DNA of 17,958 nt from CAYNEI01 sp964396185 (lineage in GTDB: Archaea > Thermoplasmatota > SW-10-69-26): positions 1-17,958 of the forward strand of contig CAYNEI010000044.1 of the NCBI GenBank assembly GCA_964396185.1. The letters run 5' to 3'. The notes under the pieces were generated by a model, which saw only the letters and a list, made by a program, of their open reading frames with translations, did not search any database and had not been told where the DNA came from. The position numbers and the translations under genes were made by a program. This document shows, one piece after another, positions 14,344 through 17,958 of the stretch. How positions within the stretch are numbered: the first letter of the stretch is position 1; each line of letters starts with the position of its first letter.

Positions 14344-14507
14344 GGCCGCGCCATGCGCCTCGGCCATGGGCCCAGCCACGGGCCCATCAACGGCTGCGGC
14401 AACGGCCGCGCGAACGGCGCGCAAGACGGTCGCCGACCGGGGGAGCAACACATTCAGCCCACCCCCACATGAGCCTACATGGTTCCAGGCTCCATCAAGC
14501 CGCCTGG

Positions 14508-14885
14508 ATGCCTGACAGCCCAACCGAACCCCTCAAGAAGGAAGCAGAGCCTACGAACGGCGTGGACCTGGAGACCCGGTTCTTCATCAACAAGATCATC
14601 GGGATCCTCGGCCTGATCACCGCCGCCATCGGCATCATCGGCGAGTTCGCCGGCTGGTGGAACGACATCGGGATCGTGCTCACCGTGAGCGGCCTCGTGG
14701 CCACCCTCTACAGTGCCATGGACACCAACGGCAAGGCGGCGCTGGCTGGCCACGCGACCACCCATGCCAACCTGCGTCTCATGCGCGACGACCAGCGATC
14801 CATGCTCGCGAAGCAGGATCGCATGATCGACGGCCTCGACCGCATCGCGACGATCCTCGACGAGCGCCTCCCACCCAGCACCTGA
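14508..14885 (+). CDS. Small two-helix membrane protein, unknown function
   Basis: 125 residues from ATG 14508, or 138 from the in-frame ATG 14469. After a charged N-terminus (TEPLKKEAEPTNGVDLETR) come two closely spaced hydrophobic helices, INKIIGILGLITAAIGIIGEFAG and DIGIVLTVSGLVATLYSAM, then a polar, probably helical tail with MLAKQDRMIDGLDRIATILDERL, which looks coiled-coil-prone. I recognise no family. The open frame extends far upstream, but that part is antisense to ilvA and is discarded. No TATA box or ribosome-binding motif decides between the two ATGs. The hydrophobic pattern supports a real membrane protein. It diverges from ilvA and precedes the malic enzyme by 195 bases. Confidence 0.7.
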   Translation: MPDSPTEPLKKEAEPTNGVDLETRFFINKIIGILGLITAAIGIIGEFAGWWNDIGIVLTVSGLVATLYSAMDTNGKAALAGHATTHANLRLMRDDQRSMLAKQDRMIDGLDRIATILDERLPPST

Positions 14886-15080
14886 GCAGGGAAGACCGAC
14901 CCACCACGAAGCCGCGAAGGACACAACGGTGAACCAGAAGAGGCGAACGAGCTGCCCTCCGGTGTGTCGTGGGTCCTTGTGCTCGTTGTGACGTTGTGGT
15001 GAGGTTGTGGTTGACTCGGGGGAGCGCGGCCCAGTCGGCTTGACAACCCTTAAAGGAGCCGGCCTGCCTGTGCCCCCTCC
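14886..15080. other. Intergenic region with degenerate CACAACG/CACGAAG motifs and the maeB TATA box
   Basis: The left part (about 14900-14930) has CACGAAG, CGCGAAG and CACAACG in succession on the plus strand. The minus strand of about 14965-15012 has further CACAACG, CACAAGG and CACGACA motifs. The two halves are thus loosely inverted copies (CACAACG against CGTTGTG). CCTTAAAGG at 15048-15056 is the TATA element of the malic enzyme gene; from it, initiation is expected about 26 bp on, a few bases before ATG 15081. Confidence 0.5.
15048..15056 (+). promoter_or_regulatory. TATA box of maeB
   Basis: CCTTAAAGG centred about 29 bp before ATG 15081, predicting a leader of about three bases. The AAGGAG inside it is too far from the start to act as a ribosome-binding site. 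Confidence 0.65.
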
Positions 15081-17339
15081 ATGGCCCAGCGCCCCTCCAA
15101 AGAGGAAGCGCTCGACTACCACTCCCGGGACCCTCCGGGCAAGATCGGTGTCGTGCCCACCAAGCCCTCGCGGACCCAGAGCGACCTCTCGCTTGCTTAC
15201 ACGCCAGGCGTGGCTGAACCCTGCCGCGAGATCGCCGAGGATCCTGACCGAGGCTTCCGGTACACGAACCGCGGCAACACCGTGGCCATCGTGACCAACG
15301 GCACCGCCGTGCTGGGGCTCGGCGACATCGGGCCGCTGGCCTCCAAGCCGGTCATGGAGGGCAAATCGGTGCTCTTCAAGCGGTTCGGCGACGTCAACGC
15401 CCTGGACATCGAGCTCGACGCCGACGACCCCGAGCGCTTCATCGACGTGGTCAAGGCGCTCGAGCCCAGCTTCGGAGGCATCAACCTTGAGGACATCAAG
15501 GCCCCGGACTGCTTCATCATCGAGGAGGCCCTGCGCGAGCAACTGGACATCCCGGTCTTCCATGACGACCAACACGGGACCGCCATCATCGCTGGCGCGG
15601 CCCTGATCAACGCCCTCGAGCTGGCCGACAAGCCCATCGATGACGTGCGCATCGTCTTCAGCGGGGCGGGTGCCGCGGCGATCGCGTGCGCCGACTTCTT
15701 CACCGATCTCGGCGCAGACCCCGACAAGCTGCTCATGTGCGACTCCAGGGGGGTCATCCACGCCGGCAGCGTCGACGAGGTCAACCGGTTCAAGGCACGC
15801 TACGCACGCGAGACCGACAAGCGCACCCTGGCCGAAGCCATGGAGGGCGCGGACGTGTTCGTCGGTGTTAGCGTGGGCGGCATCGTGAGCCAGGACATGG
15901 TCCGATCCATGGCTGATGACCCCATCGTCATGGCCATGGCCAACCCGGATCCGGAGATCGGCTACGAGGAGGCCCTGGAGGCCAGAAGCGACGTCATCAT
16001 GGCCACGGGCCGCTCAGACTACCCCAACCAGGTCAACAACGTGCTCGGCTTCCCGTTCATCTTCCGCGGCGCCCTGGACGTACGCGCCCGCACGATCAAC
16101 ACCGAGATGAAGCTGGCAGCCGCCGAGGCGCTTGCCGAGCTGGCGCGCGAGGACGTGCCAGACCACGTCGCGCGCGCCTACGGCCAAGAGCACCTCCACT
16201 TCGGCCGCGAGTACCTCATCCCCAAGCCCCTGGACCGCCGCGTGCTGCTCTGGGTGGCCCCTGCTGTGGCACGCGCGGCCATCGGCACAGGCGTGGCACG
16301 CAAGGAGCTCGACATCGACGGCTACGTGGAAGCCCTGGAACGCCGGCAGGGCAAGGCTCGCGCCATGATGCGCATCGTGCTCAACAAGGCTCGCAAAGAC
16401 CCGAAGCGCGTGGTCTTCGCCGAGGGCACCAGCGACACCATCGTGCGCGCCGCCGTACTCCTGCAAGAGGAGGGCTACGCCCACCCCATCCTGTTGGGCA
16501 ACAAGGAGCGCATCGAGGGGCTGCTGGAGCACTACGGCTTCAGCGCGAAGGTCGAGATCGTCGATCCTGCCACCGACGAGCGCAGGGAGGCTTACGGCGA
16601 GCACCTCTACGAGCGGCGCAAGCGCAAGGGCGCAACCCCCAGCGAGGCTCGCCGGCTCGCACGCGATCCCAACTACTTCGGATCCTGCATGGTGGCCGCA
16701 GGCGACGCGGACGTCTTCATGAGCGGGCTGACCACCCACTACCCGGACGCCCTGCGCCCTGCCCTGCAGGTCATCGGCACCAGGCCCGACACGCGCAAGG
16801 TCAGCGGCTTGTACATGATGACCTTCGAGGACGAGGTGCTCTTCTTCGCAGACACCACGGTCAACATCGATCCCTCCAGCGAGGACCTCGCCGAGATCGC
16901 GCTCCAAGCCAGCGAGGTCGCCCGCCGCTTCAACGTCGTCCCCCGGGTCGCCTTGCTCTCGTTCTCCAACTTCGGCTCGACGAAACATCCCCTGGCCTCC
17001 AAGGTCCAGCGCGCCGTGGAGCTCATCAAGGAGCGCGACCCCGAGCTCGAGGTCGACGGTGAGATGCAAGCCGACACGGCCGTCGTCGGCGAGATCCTTG
17101 AGGACACCTACCCGTTCAGCGAGCTCACCGGGCCAGCCAACGTGCTCATCTTCCCCAACCTGGAAGCCGGTAACATCGCCTACAAGCTCTTGCAGCGCCT
17201 GGCCGACGCGGAAGCCACCGGCCCCATCTTGGTGGGCACGGACAAGCCCGTGATGATCGTCCAGCGAGGCGATGCCGTCGAGGAGGTCGTGGACCTGGCG
17301 GCCATCGCCGTGGTCGAGGCCCAAGAGAACCACGCTTGA
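15081..17339 (+). CDS. maeB: Malic enzyme with C-terminal phosphotransacetylase-like domain (MaeB type)
   Basis: Oxidative decarboxylation of malate to pyruvate with NAD(P) reduction. 752 residues, close to bacterial MaeB. The malic domain has Y40 in SLAYTPGVAEPC, K95 in GKSVLFKRF and metal ligands E137-D138 in NLEDIKAPDCF and D162 in FHDDQHGTA. The NAD(P)-binding fold follows, with FSGAGAAAIACADF (193-207) and later ATGRSDYPNQVNNVLGFPFIFRGALDVRA. From about residue 430 a phosphotransacetylase-like domain runs to the end (VVFAEGTSDTIVRAAVLLQEEGYAHPILLG, then TADTAVV-type and FPNLEAGNIAYKLLQRL segments). In characterised MaeB proteins this second half is regulatory, sensing acetyl-CoA, and not an active transferase. 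Cofactor preference is not readable. ATG 15081 is supported by its TATA box. The HAD gene follows 13 bp downstream. Confidence 0.96.
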   Translation: MAQRPSKEEALDYHSRDPPGKIGVVPTKPSRTQSDLSLAYTPGVAEPCREIAEDPDRGFRYTNRGNTVAIVTNGTAVLGLGDIGPLASKPVMEGKSVLFKRFGDVNALDIELDADDPERFIDVVKALEPSFGGINLEDIKAPDCFIIEEALREQLDIPVFHDDQHGTAIIAGAALINALELADKPIDDVRIVFSGAGAAAIACADFFTDLGADPDKLLMCDSRGVIHAGSVDEVNRFKARYARETDKRTLAEAMEGADVFVGVSVGGIVSQDMVRSMADDPIVMAMANPDPEIGYEEALEARSDVIMATGRSDYPNQVNNVLGFPFIFRGALDVRARTINTEMKLAAAEALAELAREDVPDHVARAYGQEHLHFGREYLIPKPLDRRVLLWVAPAVARAAIGTGVARKELDIDGYVEALERRQGKARAMMRIVLNKARKDPKRVVFAEGTSDTIVRAAVLLQEEGYAHPILLGNKERIEGLLEHYGFSAKVEIVDPATDERREAYGEHLYERRKRKGATPSEARRLARDPNYFGSCMVAAGDADVFMSGLTTHYPDALRPALQVIGTRPDTRKVSGLYMMTFEDEVLFFADTTVNIDPSSEDLAEIALQASEVARRFNVVPRVALLSFSNFGSTKHPLASKVQRAVELIKERDPELEVDGEMQADTAVVGEILEDTYPFSELTGPANVLIFPNLEAGNIAYKLLQRLADAEATGPILVGTDKPVMIVQRGDAVEEVVDLAAIAVVEAQENHA

Positions 17340-17352
17340 CCGGGGCCCGACC

Positions 17353-17898
17353 ATGTCTGGAGATCCCTGCGTCTTCCTTGACCGCGACGGTGTGATCAAC
17401 CACCGCCGCCTCACGCTGGTGCGCAAGCCAGGTCAGTTGCGCATCGTGGCCGGCGCGCCCGAGGCCATCGCTCGTCTCAACGAGGCGGGCTACCGCGTGG
17501 TCGTGGTGACCAACCAGCACCCCGTGGGCCACGGCGTCATCAAGCAGGCCAACCTGGACGCTATCCATGCCACGATCGCGCGCATCGTTGAGGCCGCCGG
17601 TGGGCGCATCGACGCGTTCAAGGCGTGCACCCACAGGTTCACCGAACCGTGCACGTGTGGCAAGCCCGAGCCCGGTATGCTCGAGCAGGCAGCCGAGCAG
17701 CTCGACCTGGATCGTGAGGCGTGCTGGCTCGTGGGCGACAAGGCCTCGGATATCGAGGCCGGCCGGCGCTTCGGGGCGCGCACGATCTGGATCACGGGCT
17801 CCAGGTTCCCCTGGGATCGCCTTCGGCGCCGCCCGAGCGCTGACCACGTCGCCGCGGATCTCCCCGCCGCGGTGGACGTGATCCTTGAGCACCCTTGA
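17353..17898 (+). CDS. HAD-superfamily phosphatase, GmhB/histidinol-phosphatase-like (HAD-IIIA)
   Basis: 181 residues, the length of GmhB-type phosphatases. Motif I is FLDRDGVIN (nucleophile Asp and acid/base Asp, residues 9 and 11), motif II lies in VVVVTNQHPVG, and motif IV is VGDKASDIEAGRRFG. The zinc-binding loop typical of this subgroup is complete, C-x-H-x5-C-x-C in CTHRFTEPCTCGKPEPG. Family members dephosphorylate heptose 1,7-bisphosphate or histidinol phosphate; sequence does not settle which, and no sugar-nucleotide or histidine gene is in view. ATG 17353 follows the maeB stop by 13 bp, so the two are probably co-transcribed, although no clear functional link exists. The frame opening at 17272 is rejected because it would overlap maeB. 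Confidence 0.9.
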   Translation: MSGDPCVFLDRDGVINHRRLTLVRKPGQLRIVAGAPEAIARLNEAGYRVVVVTNQHPVGHGVIKQANLDAIHATIARIVEAAGGRIDAFKACTHRFTEPCTCGKPEPGMLEQAAEQLDLDREACWLVGDKASDIEAGRRFGARTIWITGSRFPWDRLRRRPSADHVAADLPAAVDVILEHP

Positions 17899-17958
17899 TC
17901 GGCTGGGGCTAACCGGTACGTGCTGGCGGTGCGAACCCTCCTTCAGGCCCGGCCCCGA

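Noticed and set aside
13662..14507. N-terminal extension of the small membrane protein
   Set aside because: It is antisense to ilvA. Only the part after about 14469 has a membrane-protein pattern of its own.
16014..17426. A 470-codon minus-strand frame opposite maeB
   Set aside because: Antisense shadow; maeB has complete domain motifs on the plus strand.
17899..17958. Possible start of another gene at the window end
   Set aside because: Sixty bases with no convincing start, promoter or conserved peptide.

Overview
The window reads as a high-GC archaeal chromosome fragment, probably a euryarchaeon and perhaps a Thermoplasmatota lineage. The archaeal calls rest on an archaeal-type ribosomal protein S12 (uS12) and S7 (uS7), a bifunctional archaeal fructose-1,6-bisphosphate aldolase/phosphatase, and TATA boxes at archaeal spacing (centre about 26-30 bp before the start) ahead of several genes. 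The phylum is inferred from the look of S12 only and is weakly supported. No tRNA, rRNA, CRISPR array, insertion sequence or phage gene was recognised.

Layout. 1-476: tail of a probable MntA-type nucleotidyltransferase antitoxin overlapping a HepT/HEPN toxin (+). 619-1715: rps12-rps7 (-), with no elongation factor gene next to them. 1716-2062: divergent promoter region with a possible leaderless upstream micro-ORF. 2063-2830: six-helix ferric-reductase/MsrQ-like heme membrane protein (+). 2870-3469: DUF1122-like protein (-). 3599-4762: FBP aldolase/phosphatase (+). 4763-5063: AT-richer spacer. 5064-5792: unrecognised protein (+). 5949-6634: ribbon-helix-helix/PIN (VapBC-type) toxin-antitoxin pair (+). 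6637-6849: four consecutive hairpins at a convergent gene junction. 6828-10485 (-): fixA-fixB-fixCX, an electron-transfer-flavoprotein operon with FixC and FixX fused. 10544-13018 (-): secreted subtilisin-like protease. 13086-14315 (-): threonine dehydratase with ACT domain. 14508-14885 (+): small two-helix membrane protein. 15081-17898 (+): malic enzyme/phosphotransacetylase-like fusion followed by a HAD phosphatase.

How the genes fit together. The metabolic genes suit a heterotroph that feeds on protein: an exported protease, amino-acid deamination by threonine dehydratase to 2-oxobutyrate, FixABCX moving electrons from NADH or acyl-CoA oxidation to quinone and possibly ferredoxin, malic enzyme linking malate and pyruvate, and the FBP aldolase/phosphatase committing triose phosphates to gluconeogenesis. 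This linkage is inferred; only the fix genes and the maeB/HAD pair look like operons.

Start choices. Five metabolic or secreted genes have a TATA box placed so that transcription would begin at or within a few bases of the chosen start codon (leaderless mRNA), whereas rps12 and the downstream genes rps7, fixB and vapC have Shine-Dalgarno-like GGTG motifs. This argues for shorter proteins than the longest open frames for the protease (GTG 13018), threonine dehydratase (GTG 14315) and FBP aldolase/phosphatase (ATG 3599). I found no clearly new multi-gene system; the best second-look items are the hairpin cluster, the toxin-antitoxin operator candidates, the alternative-pairing stems after two genes and the micro-ORF before the heme protein.
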